A stretch of 64,000 nt of DNA from Amycolatopsis pittospori (GCF_013870525.1 NZ_JACBXD010000016.1:57797-121796); one strand, 5' to 3'. Shown: positions 1-9,757, counted from the first letter of the stretch. The notes: a model not told the origin generated them from the sequence alone. Numbers and translations: made by a program.

Positions 1-15
1 TGCCGCGCACGCTGC

Positions 16-915
16 TCATCGATGCTCTCCTGTGGGTTCCAGCGCCAGTTCGGCGGTGAGCTCGACGAGCCTGTCGACGAGGTCCGGGGCGATGTGGTGG
101 CCCATCCCGGCGATTTCGACGAACCGGGCTCCGCGCACGGCGTCGGCGGTGGCCCGCCCGCCGCTGAGGTGGACCATACGGTCGGTGTCCCCGTGCACGA
201 CGAGCGTCGGGCAGGTGATGCGGCGAAGCTCCGCGGTGCGGTCGCCGCTGGCCTGGATGGCGCCGATCTGGCGGGCGATGCCGCTCCGGGCCCGCCGTCC
301 TCCGGCGCGCTCCCACAGGCCGGTCGCCCAGGCGCTTTCGACGTCCTTGTCCAGCGGATACCTGGCCGAACCGAGGTGTCCCATCATCGCCAGATGCCCG
401 GTCACCGACTCCTCGACCGTGCGGGCCGGCCGCCTCGCCATGCGCAGCAACGTCGACCGGGCCGGCTGCCCGACCCGGCGGTGGCCGGTGGTGGAGAAGA
501 TCGACGTCAGCGAGAGGACCCGTTCGGGATTCCGGGCGGCGACCGTCTGGGCGATCATGCCGCCCATCGACATGCCGACCAGATGCGCGGTGTCGATGCC
601 CAGGTGATCCAGCAGGCCGACGGTGTCCGCGGCCATGTCCCCGAGGTCGTAGGCGCCCGGGAGCGGCTTGGCCAGCAGTTGCCGCAGCTTGCCCGGATTC
701 GGCGCCTTGACGCGGTCCGAGCGGCCCGCGTCCCGGTTGTCGAACCGGAGGACGCGGAAGCCGCGGCCGGTGAACCCGTCGATCATCCGCTGTGGCCACG
801 AAGTGAGGTCGAGGCCCAGTCCGGCGATCAGCACCAGCGGCACACCGTCGGCGGGGCCGTCCTCGCGATAACAGATCTTCGGGCCCTCGGGCAGTTCGGC
901 GAAGCTGTCGGTCAC
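16..915 (-). CDS. alpha/beta hydrolase
   Basis: A 299-residue alpha/beta-fold hydrolase, probably a cytosolic esterase or lactonase. The nucleophile elbow G-M-S-M-G puts the serine near residue 116; the acid is in HGDTD and the histidine in GMGHH near the C-terminus, so the triad looks complete. I chose the GTG start because it shares GTGA with the stop of the monooxygenase upstream, which points to translational coupling; a longer reading would run through that gene. Behind a Baeyer-Villiger-type enzyme, the expected job (inference) is hydrolysis of the ester or lactone product. The substrate is unknown. Confidence 0.85.
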   Translation of the reverse strand: MTDSFAELPEGPKICYREDGPADGVPLVLIAGLGLDLTSWPQRMIDGFTGRGFRVLRFDNRDAGRSDRVKAPNPGKLRQLLAKPLPGAYDLGDMAADTVGLLDHLGIDTAHLVGMSMGGMIAQTVAARNPERVLSLTSIFSTTGHRRVGQPARSTLLRMARRPARTVEESVTGHLAMMGHLGSARYPLDKDVESAWATGLWERAGGRRARSGIARQIGAIQASGDRTAELRRITCPTLVVHGDTDRMVHLSGGRATADAVRGARFVEIAGMGHHIAPDLVDRLVELTAELALEPTGEHR

Positions 916-2405
916 GAGCTCACCGCTTCCCGGACCTCGACGCGGGAGAAGTGCAGCTCGGGATCGGTGATGTCGTCCGCGCGCAGCAGCTTGATGTCGG
1001 AGTGGTAGCTCATCGACGTCAGCCACGGCATGCGGTCACCCTGACGCGGAAGCTGATCGAGGGCACGCTGGACGTACCCGGCGGCGAAGTCCAGGAACGG
1101 CTTCGTCGGCATGTCCGGATCGGCCGGGACGGGACGGCACACGTCGTAGCCGTGGGCGTCCATATGCCCGAGCAGACGGCAGAAGTGCTCGCACAGCAGG
1201 CCGATCTTGAGCGTCCACGACGAGTTCGTGTAGCCGATCGCGAACGCGGCGTTCGGCACGTCCGAAAGCATCATTCCCTTGTAGGCGACGGTTTCCGGCA
1301 GGACCACCGGCTTGCCGTCCACGCTGAGCGAGGCGCCGCCGAAGACCTGGAGGTTCAGGCCGGTGGCGGTGATGACGACGTCCGCCTCCAGTTCCCGCCC
1401 GGATTCGAGCAGGACACCCTTCTCGGTGAAGGTCGAGATCTTGTCGGTGACGACGTCGGCCTTGCCCTTGCGGATGGCGGCGAACAGGTCGCCGCCGGGC
1501 ACCGCGCACAGCCGCTGGTCCCACGGGTCGTACGGCGGGTTGAAGTGCTCGTCGACCGGATAGCCCTTAGGAAGCTGCTTCTTGTTGACGTAGCGGATGA
1601 GCGAGCGGGCGGTCTTGGGGAACTTCTGGCAGAACTGCCAGACCGCGAGCCCCTTGCGGATGTTCTTGCGGCGGGTGAGCGCGTACGCCCTCTCCTCGCC
1701 GAGGATCTTGCGCAGGCCGTTGGCGATCTTGTCCTCGCGCGGCACCGGCATCACGTAGGTGGGGGTGCGCTGCAGCATGGTCACGTGCGCCGCCGTCGGG
1801 GCCATCGCCGGGATCAGGGTGACCGCGGTGGCGCCGCTGCCGATCACGAGGACGCGCTTCCCGGCGTAGTCGAGGTCCTCCGGCCAGTGCTGCGGGTGCA
1901 CGATCGTGCCGCCGAACCGGTCACGGCCCTCGAAGTCCGGGGTGAAGCCCTCGTCGTAGCGGTAATAGCCACCGGCGTTGAACATCCAGCCCGCGCTCAG
2001 CCGGGTGCGCTCGCCGGTGTCGGTCCGCTCGATCTCGAGCAGCCAGCGCGCCTCGTCGCTGGACCAGGCAGCCGAGAGCAGCTTGTGGTGGTAGCGGATG
2101 CTGGACTCGAGGCCGTTCTCGGTGACCGTTTCGCGCAGGTACGAGAGGATCCGGGGCGCGTCGGCGATGGACTGCTTGTCCCGCCACGGCTTGAACTCGT
2201 AACCGAAGGTGTGGAGGTCGGAGTCCGACCGGATGCCGGGGTAGCGGAACAGGTCCCACGTGCCGCCCGAGGCCCCGCGGGCCTCCAGGACGGCGAAACT
2301 CTTGCCCGGTTGCTCGGTCTTCAGGTAGCGCGCGGCCCCGATCCCGGAAATCCCGGCACCGATGATGACCACGTCGAGGTGCTCGACGGGTGTGCTCGTC
2401 GTCAT
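912..2405 (-). CDS. FAD-dependent Baeyer-Villiger-type monooxygenase
   Basis: A 497-residue class B flavin monooxygenase that should insert oxygen into ketones (or oxidise N/S atoms) using NADPH and FAD. The FAD-binding GAGISG motif is near residues 17-22. The Baeyer-Villiger fingerprint FxGxxxHxxxW is present as [11 protein letters not shown], followed by the NADPH-binding GSGATA. The ATG at 2405 begins MTTSTPVEH, just before the first beta strand, and has a GGAG upstream; the reading frame extends further upstream but without a motif. It overlaps the hydrolase by four bases and is divergent from the PucR-type regulator. The family includes EthA-like and cyclohexanone-type enzymes; the substrate cannot be told. 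Confidence 0.9.
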   Translation of the reverse strand: MTTSTPVEHLDVVIIGAGISGIGAARYLKTEQPGKSFAVLEARGASGGTWDLFRYPGIRSDSDLHTFGYEFKPWRDKQSIADAPRILSYLRETVTENGLESSIRYHHKLLSAAWSSDEARWLLEIERTDTGERTRLSAGWMFNAGGYYRYDEGFTPDFEGRDRFGGTIVHPQHWPEDLDYAGKRVLVIGSGATAVTLIPAMAPTAAHVTMLQRTPTYVMPVPREDKIANGLRKILGEERAYALTRRKNIRKGLAVWQFCQKFPKTARSLIRYVNKKQLPKGYPVDEHFNPPYDPWDQRLCAVPGGDLFAAIRKGKADVVTDKISTFTEKGVLLESGRELEADVVITATGLNLQVFGGASLSVDGKPVVLPETVAYKGMMLSDVPNAAFAIGYTNSSWTLKIGLLCEHFCRLLGHMDAHGYDVCRPVPADPDMPTKPFLDFAAGYVQRALDQLPRQGDRMPWLTSMSYHSDIKLLRADDITDPELHFSRVEVREAVSS

Positions 2406-2494
2406 GCGGTACTCCAGCCTCGTCTCGGTTACCTCCACGATGCGGGTGCGCCGTGGGATTGCGCTAGCACTATCCGCACCATCATCATGTACCG

Positions 2495-3739
2495 ATGGTG
2501 CAAAGTGCCGCAGCGCCGTGGCCGTCCCTGTCACCGGAGGCGCGTGAGTTGTTCCGGCGCGGGGCCGAGATCGTGCTGCATCCGCGCGCCGAGTGGATCG
2601 AAGAGCTGCACGCCGCCTCGCTCGGCGGGGACAGCATGCGCGCGGTCGCCGAGGACCCCGTGCTCACCGAGGGGACCAAACGCGCGAACATGGCCAACCT
2701 GCTGCACTGGGCGGCCGCCAACGTGCAGCATCCGGGCAGGCGGGTCAACGCCAACCTGAACCAGGAAGTGCTCGAAGGCGCCCGCGACATGGTGCGCCGT
2801 GGCTTCGACTCCGGCGGTCTCGACGCCTACCGGCGGGCTCAGGGCGTCGCGTGGCGCCGGTGGATCGAAATCTGCTTCGACCTCACGTCCGACCCGGTCC
2901 TGCTCCGCGAGCTGCTGGACGTCTCGTCGCTGTCGATCACGACGTTCATCGAGGACACCGTCGCGGCGGTGTCCGAACGGATGGCCGCCGAGCGCACGGA
3001 ACTGACCCGCGGCGCCCACGCCGAACGGCGCGCCACGGTCACCCTGCTGCTCGAAGGCGCCCCCATCAGCCGCTCACGAGCCGAAGCCCAGCTCGGCTAC
3101 CCGCTCGCCGGCCCCCATACGGCCGCGATCGTCTGGAGCGGGTCGGCCACACCGTCGTCCCAGCAGCTCGAAAGCGCGGCCGAAACGCTCATGCGGGCCG
3201 GCGGCGCTTCACACCGGCTGACCGTCGTCGCCAGCGCCGCCGCCCTCTGGGTCTGGCTTCCCGGCCGGACCCAGCCCCGCGCTGACCGGCTCACCGAAGA
3301 ACTCACGCCGCACCCCGACGTCCGCGTGGCGCTGGGACGCCCCGGCAGCGGGATCGACGGCTTCCGCCGCAGTCACCTGGACGCCGCCGCCACCCAGCGG
3401 ATGCTCGCCCGGCTCACCTCACCGCAGCAGATCGCGCGCTATCAGGACATCCAGCTGCTCGCGCTGCTCACCGTCGACCCCGCGCAGGCCGACGAATTCC
3501 TCGCCGACACCCTCGGCGAACTCCGGCACGCCGACGCCGAAACCCGGGAGACCGTCCGGACCTACGTGCACGAACTCGGCAACACGACGCGGACCGCGGA
3601 ACGGCTCTACACCCACCGCAACACCGTCATCCGCCGGCTGGCGCGAGCCGACGAACTCCTCCCCCGGCCCTTGGCGGAGAACGCGGTGGATGTGGCGGTC
3701 GCCCTGGAAACGTTGCGGTGGCTGGGAAGCGGCGTGTGA
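2495..3739 (+). CDS. PucR/CdaR family transcriptional regulator
   Basis: A 414-residue regulator of the PucR/CdaR family. The C-terminus carries the typical helix-turn-helix, with [17 protein letters not shown] near residues 370-386; the middle part is the GGDEF-like domain of this family ([17 protein letters not shown] region). There is no Shine-Dalgarno before the ATG, but a CATCAT hexamer ends six bases upstream, so a leaderless start is possible. It is divergent from the monooxygenase-hydrolase pair across 89 bases, and control of that pair is the likely role (inference from position). The gene ends at the left edge of a large inverted-repeat element. Confidence 0.85.
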   Translation: MVQSAAAPWPSLSPEARELFRRGAEIVLHPRAEWIEELHAASLGGDSMRAVAEDPVLTEGTKRANMANLLHWAAANVQHPGRRVNANLNQEVLEGARDMVRRGFDSGGLDAYRRAQGVAWRRWIEICFDLTSDPVLLRELLDVSSLSITTFIEDTVAAVSERMAAERTELTRGAHAERRATVTLLLEGAPISRSRAEAQLGYPLAGPHTAAIVWSGSATPSSQQLESAAETLMRAGGASHRLTVVASAAALWVWLPGRTQPRADRLTEELTPHPDVRVALGRPGSGIDGFRRSHLDAAATQRMLARLTSPQQIARYQDIQLLALLTVDPAQADEFLADTLGELRHADAETRETVRTYVHELGNTTRTAERLYTHRNTVIRRLARADELLPRPLAENAVDVAVALETLRWLGSGV

Positions 3740-3740
3740 G

Positions 3741-3952
3741 GTCGTGAGTGGTAAAGGCGGCTATTGAGAGGTACGGCAAAGGTGGCGTGGTCGGCGCCGG
3801 TCGTTGCGTCCGGCCGCGTGGCAGGTGTTGCGAAAGCCACTTTCGCAACGTTGAAGGTTGCGAAAGTGGCTTTCGCAACCTTGACGGGCGGGTAGCTGAG
3901 ACACGAAACGTTTGCCTTACCCCTCAATAGAACCGTTCTTACCACTCACGAG
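3741..3952. repeat. nested inverted-repeat element bounded by GTCGTGAGTG
   Basis: An element of 212 bases between two convergent genes. Its ends (3741-3768 and 3923-3952) are imperfect inverted repeats starting with GTCGTGAGTGGTAA on the left and its near complement on the right. Inside lies a perfect 23-base inverted repeat, 3827-3849 and 3857-3879, each arm of which is itself a hairpin of GTTGCGAAAG and CTTTCGCAAC. The right end overlaps the last codons and TGA stop of the EACC1-like gene. It may act as a bidirectional terminator; it also resembles a miniature inverted-repeat element, but no target-site duplication is evident. Confidence 0.8.
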
Positions 3953-4266
3953 TCCTCCAGCGGGAGGTCGAGGTTGCGGAGCATGGCGCGCTGTTCGGCC
4001 GACAGCTCACCCTCGATCGTGATGGTGAACGGCGGCGTTTCCTTGCGGGACCGCAGAAAGTTGCCCCACGCGATGGCCAGATTGGCCAGCCCGGTCAGGG
4101 AACCGATGGACATGCAGATGACCTCGAAGGCCCCCATCTGCCCCGACTCCCGCGCCCCCGCGGTGGTGATGGTCGCGGACCGGACCACGTCGACGTCGTC
4201 GCGAAGCCAGCTATAGAACTCTTTCAGGGCTTGTTCTTCGCCCCCTGCGTTGATCGTTAGCTCCAC
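3946..4266 (-). CDS. EACC1-like (effector-associated constant component) small protein
   Basis: A 106-residue protein whose layout matches the EACC1 domain: an N-terminal strand, an SWLRDD-type segment, a G-rich stretch with GQMGAFEVICMSIGSLTGL, a helix ending WGNFLRSRK, then TITIEGE. EACC1 proteins are known as constant partners of effector and caspase- or NTPase-based conflict systems in multicellular bacteria. No effector or NTPase lies beside it here, so it is an orphan. I chose the GTG at 4266 because GGAGG lies four bases upstream; an ATG eight codons earlier has only a weak site. The stop codon lies inside the GTCGTGAGTG-bounded element. Family assignment is from pattern, not search. 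Confidence 0.65.
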   Translation of the reverse strand: MELTINAGGEEQALKEFYSWLRDDVDVVRSATITTAGARESGQMGAFEVICMSIGSLTGLANLAIAWGNFLRSRKETPPFTITIEGELSAEQRAMLRNLDLPLEDS

Positions 4267-4437
4267 GAGACCTCCACTCGAAAGTGACATCCCTACATCG
4301 CGCCCTGGCTCCGGGGCGTAACAGAAATCCTGTCCTGAGATCTGACCGGTGGTGTCCGTTGACCGGGCGGTGACGAAAGCCGGATCATGAAAGAGATCCC
4401 AGATCCGGCGCTTGGCCGACTCCGAGGGCGGACAACG

Positions 4438-6255
4438 ATGTCATCGCTGATCCATCTCGTACTCAGTCTGATCCTGACGGCGATTCCCGTACCGGCGGCG
4501 CAACAGGTCGCGCCCGCGGCCGTGGTCTGCGTGCTGTCCTGCGACACCCTCGATCCGTCCCGCGCCCAGCAGGACACCTTCCCGGTCCCGGACGAAGTGG
4601 TCAACGGCCGCCAAGTGCGCCTGCACGTGTCCGACGCCGACGGGATGGCCTGGGGCAGCATCGATCGCGGTGTCACCGGCGATTCGGTCTGGCTCGACCG
4701 GTCCTGGGACGGCGGCGCGAGCTGGGAAGGCCTGCTGGGCAAGGCGAGCATCCCCGGCGCCTGGACCGGCACGAGAACCTTGATGTACAACGTGACCGAC
4801 CCCGGCAAGCACCGGCGCGGGCTGCTCCGCGCGTGCGGGGACGCCGCCGGGGTCACCTGTACGCAGTGGATCCATCCCACCGTCTGCGATGTCACCTGTG
4901 ACGGTTCGACTCAGGCGAACGGTGACACGCGGCCTGTTCCGCCGACGACGTTGTACGGGCGCACGATCCGGCTGCACGTCGACGCGAACGCGATGGCTTG
5001 GGGCACCATCGAATCCGGCGCACAGGGCGACGAGATCTGGCTGGATCGTTCGTGGGACGCCGGAACCACTTGGGCGGGTGGCTCGTCGCTCGGCCGCACG
5101 CCGGTCGCCGCGGGCGCGAGCACCGGCCGGACGGTGCTGTTCGCGACCCGGGATCCGCGCGGCCGTCACTACGGCGGCGCCGTCCGCGCGTGCGGCCGCG
5201 AAGCCGGGCACCAGGAAGGATCCTGTACGGCGTGGGCGCGTCCGGCGCCGGCTCGGGCGCAAGCGGCGGCGGATGCGCTTCTGTACTCCTATGATCCGTA
5301 CCCGGGTTGGTGGCCGAGCAGTTGGTGGAACTCGGCGGCGACGCTGACGGCGGTCATCGACCACGCGAAGAGCACCGGGGATCGACGCTACGACTGGGTG
5401 ATCGCGCGGACCTTCGACCGCAATCGCGGCACCTTCCCGGCGGGCGAACGCAGTTCCGATGCCATCGAAGGGAATTTCGCCAGCCGCGCCATCGACGACA
5501 GCGCTTGGTGGGGCCTGGCGTGGGTGGCCGCCTACGACCACACCGGCGATCCGCGCTACCTGACCATGGCGACGACGATCGCCGCCTACGTGCACCAGTA
5601 CTGGGACACGGGTTCCTGCGGCGGTGGCGTTTGGTGGGATCGTGAACGGACCTACAAGAACGCCGTCACCAGTGGTCTGTACCTGAGGCTGGCGGCCTCC
5701 GTGCACCGCCGCACGCCGGGTGATTCCGTGTGGCTGCAACGGGCACGGACCGCCGCGGACTGGTACCTGGCCAGCGGGATGATCAATTCCTCGGGTCTGG
5801 TCAACGACGGCCTGACGCGCGATTGCCGCAACAACGGCCAGACGGTCTGGACCTACAACCAGGGCCTGGCCATCGGCGGTCTCGTCGAGGTCTGGCGTGC
5901 GACGAACGAACCTCGCCTGCTCGACGAGGCCCGGCGGCTGGCCGACGCGGCGGTGACCGGGCCAGTGCTGACGAGGAACGGTGTCCTCACCGAATCCTGC
6001 GACGTAGGCCAGAACTCCTGTGACGACAACCAGAAGCAGTTCAAGGGCATCTTCATGCGTTTCCTCGCCGATCTGGCGAGCGCGACGAACTCGGGCCCAT
6101 ACCGGGATTACGCCCGACGGCAGGCCGATTCGCTCTGGACGTCCGATCGCGACCCGCTGAACCGGATCGGCCAGCGGTGGGCGGGCGGGACGCCGAACCA
6201 GAGCGACTGGCGGACCCAGGCGAGCGGGTTGGGAGCGCTCACCGCGGCCTCCTGA
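4438..6255 (+). CDS. secreted glycoside hydrolase, GH76 (alpha-1,6-mannanase) type
   Basis: A 605-residue exported protein. The ATG at 4438 gives a short signal peptide (MSSLIHLVLSLILTAIPVPA) and has GAGGGCGG upstream; an in-frame ATG at 4387 has no good site. After the signal come two repeats of about 120 residues (roughly 30-147 and 147-270), each with a cysteine pair at the front (VCVLSC, VCDVTC), a WLDRSWD motif and a central Cys. They look like a duplicated accessory domain. From about residue 275 the GH76 catalytic domain follows, with the paired aspartates in IDDSAWWGLAW near residue 353, then YKNAVTSGLYLRLA and YNQGLAIGG. The likely substrate is an alpha-1,6-mannan of fungal or actinobacterial origin. 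Confidence 0.85.
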   Translation: MSSLIHLVLSLILTAIPVPAAQQVAPAAVVCVLSCDTLDPSRAQQDTFPVPDEVVNGRQVRLHVSDADGMAWGSIDRGVTGDSVWLDRSWDGGASWEGLLGKASIPGAWTGTRTLMYNVTDPGKHRRGLLRACGDAAGVTCTQWIHPTVCDVTCDGSTQANGDTRPVPPTTLYGRTIRLHVDANAMAWGTIESGAQGDEIWLDRSWDAGTTWAGGSSLGRTPVAAGASTGRTVLFATRDPRGRHYGGAVRACGREAGHQEGSCTAWARPAPARAQAAADALLYSYDPYPGWWPSSWWNSAATLTAVIDHAKSTGDRRYDWVIARTFDRNRGTFPAGERSSDAIEGNFASRAIDDSAWWGLAWVAAYDHTGDPRYLTMATTIAAYVHQYWDTGSCGGGVWWDRERTYKNAVTSGLYLRLAASVHRRTPGDSVWLQRARTAADWYLASGMINSSGLVNDGLTRDCRNNGQTVWTYNQGLAIGGLVEVWRATNEPRLLDEARRLADAAVTGPVLTRNGVLTESCDVGQNSCDDNQKQFKGIFMRFLADLASATNSGPYRDYARRQADSLWTSDRDPLNRIGQRWAGGTPNQSDWRTQASGLGALTAAS

Positions 6256-6338
6256 GGGTGATTCCATCACAAGCGGCCGACCACGGACAGCCACCCGATC
6301 CAGCCGCCGCCTTCCCCGCCGACCCCGGTCACAGGCCC

Positions 6339-6354
6339 TAGATTGGGGGACATG
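6339..6354 (+). promoter_or_regulatory. -10 hexamer for leaderless start of PEP-mutase gene
   Basis: TAGATT at 6339-6344 ends seven bases before the ATG at 6352. That is the usual distance from an actinobacterial -10 to +1, so transcription probably starts at the start codon. No -35 is obvious. The G-run just before the ATG is too close to be a normal ribosome binding site. Confidence 0.5.
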
Positions 6355-7125
6355 GTTTCCACCGCTGAGAAGGCCACCCGGCTGCAGGAGCTGCACGCCG
6401 CCCCCGAGTTGCTGCTCGTCGTCAATGTCTGGGACGCGATCACCGCGAAGGTCGTCGCCGAAACCCCCGGCACGCAGGCGCTCGCCACCCCGAGCCACGG
6501 TATCGCCGCCTCGCGCGGCTATCCCGACGGCGAGAAGATCCCCCGCGACGAGATGATCGCCGAGGTCGCCCTGATCGTGCGGACGGCGGGCGATCTGCCG
6601 GTCACCGCCGACCTGGAGGCGGGCTACGGCGACCCGGGCGGCACGGTCGCCAGGGCGATCGAGGTCGGCGCGGTCGGCTGCAACCTCGAAGACCAGATGA
6701 AGCCGCTGGCCGAGTCGGTGAAGGCCGTCGAGGCCGCCGTCGCCGCAGCGCAGTCGGCCGGTGTCGACTTCGTGGTCAACGCCCGCACGGACGCCTTCCT
6801 CAAGGGCGGCGACCCCGAGGAGGCGCTGGCCGAGGCGATCACCCGCGGCCGCGCGTACCTGGACGCGGGCGCGTCGAACTTCTTCGCGCCCGGGAAGCTC
6901 GACGAGCGCCAGGTCGGCAGGCTGGTCGAGGCGCTGGGCGAGCGCAAGGTCAACCTGATCGGCATCCCCGGCTCCATCCCGCTGGCGACCGCGCAGGAAC
7001 TCGGCGTCTCCCGGGTCTCCTACGGCCCGTGGAGCCAGAACGTCGCCCTCACCGCCCTGGCCAAGCTCGCCGAGGACGTCTACGCCGGTGGCGGTCTGCC
7101 CGCCGACACCCGCAAGCTGAACTGA
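6352..7125 (+). CDS. isocitrate lyase/PEP phosphomutase family protein
   Basis: A 257-residue cytosolic TIM-barrel enzyme of the PEP mutase/isocitrate lyase superfamily, which makes or breaks C-C or C-P bonds next to a carboxylate. Visible landmarks are DLEAGYGD (Mg-binding), the CNLEDQ stretch and NARTDAFL. It is close in length to the oxaloacetate decarboxylase / 2-methylisocitrate-lyase-like branch, but the loop that sets specificity cannot be judged by eye. The ATG at 6352 is preferred over a TTG nine bases earlier because it sits at the expected leaderless position. It converges with the FAD monooxygenase, leaving two bases between stops. Confidence 0.85.
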   Translation: MVSTAEKATRLQELHAAPELLLVVNVWDAITAKVVAETPGTQALATPSHGIAASRGYPDGEKIPRDEMIAEVALIVRTAGDLPVTADLEAGYGDPGGTVARAIEVGAVGCNLEDQMKPLAESVKAVEAAVAAAQSAGVDFVVNARTDAFLKGGDPEEALAEAITRGRAYLDAGASNFFAPGKLDERQVGRLVEALGERKVNLIGIPGSIPLATAQELGVSRVSYGPWSQNVALTALAKLAEDVYAGGGLPADTRKLN

Positions 7126-7127
7126 CC

Positions 7128-8315
7128 TCAGCGCTCCTCGTAACGAGGCAGGTCGATGGCCTCCGAGGGCGGGTTGGTGAAGCGAGCCGCGACGCGGCCG
7201 GCCTTCGGGCCGGCCGCGAGACCGGTGACGGTGTGGAGGAAGCGGATCCCGGCACGCGACCGGGGTGCTGCCAGCCGTGGCGCGATCCACGGGACCTTCT
7301 GGGCTTGTTCGACGTAGGGCCGCATGATCGTCTCGTAGGAACGGAAGGCGTCGAGGTGGCCACGGTGACGGCCGAGTTCTCCGGCGAGAACGTAGGCGCC
7401 GACGAGGGCGAGGCTGGTGCCCATGCCGCTGAGCGGCGAGGCGCAGTAGGCGGCGTCTCCGACCACCGCGATCCGGCCGCGTGACCACTGTTCCAGCCGC
7501 ATCTGGCCGACGGACTCGAAGGAAAAGTCGGGCGAGCCGCTCATTCCGTCGAGTACACGCGGGGTCTCCCAGCCCGCGTCCGCGTAGTGACCGCGCAGGA
7601 ACTCTTGCTGCGCCGGGGCTTGCAACCGGTCGAGCCCCGGCCTCGGCAGCAGGAAGGACAACGAGGCACGCGTGGTGCCTTGGTTGTCGGGCCGCAGAAG
7701 GACGACGCGGCGGCCGGGCGCGTTGTACCACCGGGCCCACTGACCGTCGGATTCCGCCCGCGGAATGGTGAAGTAGGCGGTGTAGAGCCCGAACGAGCGC
7801 GTGCGGGCGATGTCGGCGAAGACGAGGTCGCGGGTCCGTGACCGCAGGCCGTCGGCGAGAACGACGAGGTCGAAACGCCGTCCGGAACCGGAGCGGAAGG
7901 TGACGTCCACGCCGTCACCCGTGTCGGTCAGGCCGGTGATCTCGTCGCCGAAGACGTACTCGGTCTCTTCCCGGGTTCGCTGGTGGAGCAGGTCGGCGAG
8001 TTCGCCGCGCAGGATCTCCAGTTCGGTGACGAACCCGTCGCCGCCGAGGGCGTCCTTGCCGAACGACGCCCGGACACGGTCGAGATCGTCGACGAAGTGC
8101 AGCCCCTCCTCATGGGTGACGCGGTCGCGCGCGGCTTGCTCCAGGCCCATCCGTTCGATGACGGTGCGGCCGGCGCCGCGCAGATCGACCGTCTGCCCGC
8201 CGAGGCGTGGCTCCGGCGCCCGTTCGATCACGGTCGAGGTCAGGCCATGGCGGCGAAGCCAGAAGGCGAGCGCGGGTCCGGCGATACCGCCGCCGGAGAT
8301 CAGGACCTCGCTCAT
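7128..8315 (-). CDS. FAD-dependent aromatic-hydroxylase-type monooxygenase
   Basis: A 395-residue single-component flavoprotein of the PHBH/TetX fold, which hydroxylates aromatic or polyketide substrates with NAD(P)H. The N-terminal dinucleotide motif is GGGIAGPALA near residues 8-17. The second FAD contact appears in the RIAVVGDAAYCASPLSGMGTSLALVGAYVL region, in pieces: GDAAYC then GMGTSLA. The start shares ATGA with the stop of the MFS exporter, and the gene is last in a MarR-MFS-monooxygenase operon. This arrangement fits drug modification together with export (inference); TetX-like and rifampicin-monooxygenase-like enzymes are relatives. Confidence 0.88.
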   Translation of the reverse strand: MSEVLISGGGIAGPALAFWLRRHGLTSTVIERAPEPRLGGQTVDLRGAGRTVIERMGLEQAARDRVTHEEGLHFVDDLDRVRASFGKDALGGDGFVTELEILRGELADLLHQRTREETEYVFGDEITGLTDTGDGVDVTFRSGSGRRFDLVVLADGLRSRTRDLVFADIARTRSFGLYTAYFTIPRAESDGQWARWYNAPGRRVVLLRPDNQGTTRASLSFLLPRPGLDRLQAPAQQEFLRGHYADAGWETPRVLDGMSGSPDFSFESVGQMRLEQWSRGRIAVVGDAAYCASPLSGMGTSLALVGAYVLAGELGRHRGHLDAFRSYETIMRPYVEQAQKVPWIAPRLAAPRSRAGIRFLHTVTGLAAGPKAGRVAARFTNPPSEAIDLPRYEER

Positions 8316-9757
8316 CGGGCACCCACGGTCGCCTCGGCGGCGGCTTCGACCTCGTCGGGCCGGGCTCGGCGCGGGAACAGCGGCGAGATGAGCAGGAACA
8401 ACCCGATGACCACCGCCTGGACCACGAGCGCGTCGCGGAAGCTCTCCGTGGGCCGGGTGACATCGGCGAAGAACACGGTGCTGAACACCGCGACACCGAC
8501 CGAACCGCCGATGGACTGAACCGCTGTCAGCACTCCGGACGCGGAGCCGACCTCGTCGTCGGCGACGGCGCCGAGCACGGTGTTGAAGACCGCGGCGATC
8601 ACGATGCCCGCGCCGATCCCGGCGACGACACCGCCGGGCACGATCCGCCAGATGGTGAACTCACCCTCGCCGGACAAGGCGAGCCACAGCCACGCGACAC
8701 CGGCGAACTGGACGACGGCGCCCGTCTGCAGGACGGCGCGACCGAGTTTCGCGGCGAGCAGTCCTCCGCTGATCCCGCCGCCGACGGCGGTGCCCAGCGC
8801 GACCGGCAGGTTGCCCAGCCCGGCCTCCCCGGCGGTGAATCCCTGTCCCATCTGCAAGAAGAACGTCAGTACCAGCTGGGTCCCGATCAGCCCGCCGAAG
8901 AACAGCGCGACCGCAGCCAGCCCGACGGTGAACGCGGGTTTGCCGAACAGCGCCGGGGTGACCAGCGGGGCACGGTCGAGCCGCATGATCCGGCGCTGCC
9001 ACAACGCGAACGCCACATAGCCGATCGCGGCGGCGGCCAGCGAAAGCCAAGTCCACAAAGGCCATCCCGACGCCTGTCCCTCGTTGAGCGGAAGGACCAG
9101 CAACGCGGAAGCACCCGCGACGAGTACCGCCCCGATGATGTCCACGCGCAGGGTGCGCGTTCCGGCGCCGCCGGGGACCAGCCGCCAGGCCAGCGCCAGC
9201 GCCGCGAGCCCGACCGGGACGTTGACCAGGAAGACCAGCCGCCACCCGAGACCGAAGAGGTCCCAATCGACGAGCGCGCCACCCAGCACCGGGCCCAGCA
9301 CCCCGCCGAGTCCGAGGACCGGCCCGAAGACGGCGAGCGCTTTGGTGAGGTCGCGGGAAGAGAGGTTGTCGCGCAGGATTCCCAGCCCTTGCGGCAGCAT
9401 CATCGCGCCGGCCACACCCTGCACCAGCCGGAAGGTGATCAGCAGGCCGATGCTCGGGGCGAGCGCGCACAGCAGCGACGCGGCGGTGAAGGCCACGAGC
9501 CCGAACAGGAACATCGGACGGCGCCCGAAGCGATCGCCGAGCCGTCCGCCCAGGACGAGGCCCGCGCCGAGGGCCAGCGCGTAACCGCCGATCACCCACT
9601 GCAGCCCGACCGGGCTCGTGCCCAGCGACCGTTCCAGCGACGGGCCCGCCACGTTCACGATCGTCGAGTCGAGCAGGTCCATCAATTCGACGACGAGCAC
9701 GGTGGCCAGCAGCCACCACACCGCTTTCGGAGACGTCTTCTCCTGGGTCACGGACAT
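8312..9757 (-). CDS. MFS drug exporter, DHA2 (14-TM) type
   Basis: A 481-residue inner-membrane proton antiporter of the EmrB/QacA class. It has the DHA2 opening (VELMDLLDSTIVNVAGPSL) with the aspartate motif of helix 1, the loop 2-3 motif GGRLGDRFGRR, and about 14 hydrophobic segments. The ATG at 9757 (MSVTQEK) has TTGGAG upstream; the frame reads further upstream without membrane character. It lies 91 bases below the MarR gene and overlaps the FAD monooxygenase by four bases. Multidrug export under MarR control is the likely role. Confidence 0.9.
   Translation of the reverse strand: MSVTQEKTSPKAVWWLLATVLVVELMDLLDSTIVNVAGPSLERSLGTSPVGLQWVIGGYALALGAGLVLGGRLGDRFGRRPMFLFGLVAFTAASLLCALAPSIGLLITFRLVQGVAGAMMLPQGLGILRDNLSSRDLTKALAVFGPVLGLGGVLGPVLGGALVDWDLFGLGWRLVFLVNVPVGLAALALAWRLVPGGAGTRTLRVDIIGAVLVAGASALLVLPLNEGQASGWPLWTWLSLAAAAIGYVAFALWQRRIMRLDRAPLVTPALFGKPAFTVGLAAVALFFGGLIGTQLVLTFFLQMGQGFTAGEAGLGNLPVALGTAVGGGISGGLLAAKLGRAVLQTGAVVQFAGVAWLWLALSGEGEFTIWRIVPGGVVAGIGAGIVIAAVFNTVLGAVADDEVGSASGVLTAVQSIGGSVGVAVFSTVFFADVTRPTESFRDALVVQAVVIGLFLLISPLFPRRARPDEVEAAAEATVGAR

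Noticed and set aside
3741..3952. Insertion sequence
   Set aside because: No transposase reading frame lies between the inverted ends and no target duplication is visible; kept as a repeat element.
4441..7740. 1099-codon minus-strand frame opposite the GH76 and PEP-mutase genes
   Set aside because: Composition is that of a mirror frame; GH76 and PEP-mutase motifs on the other strand are clear.
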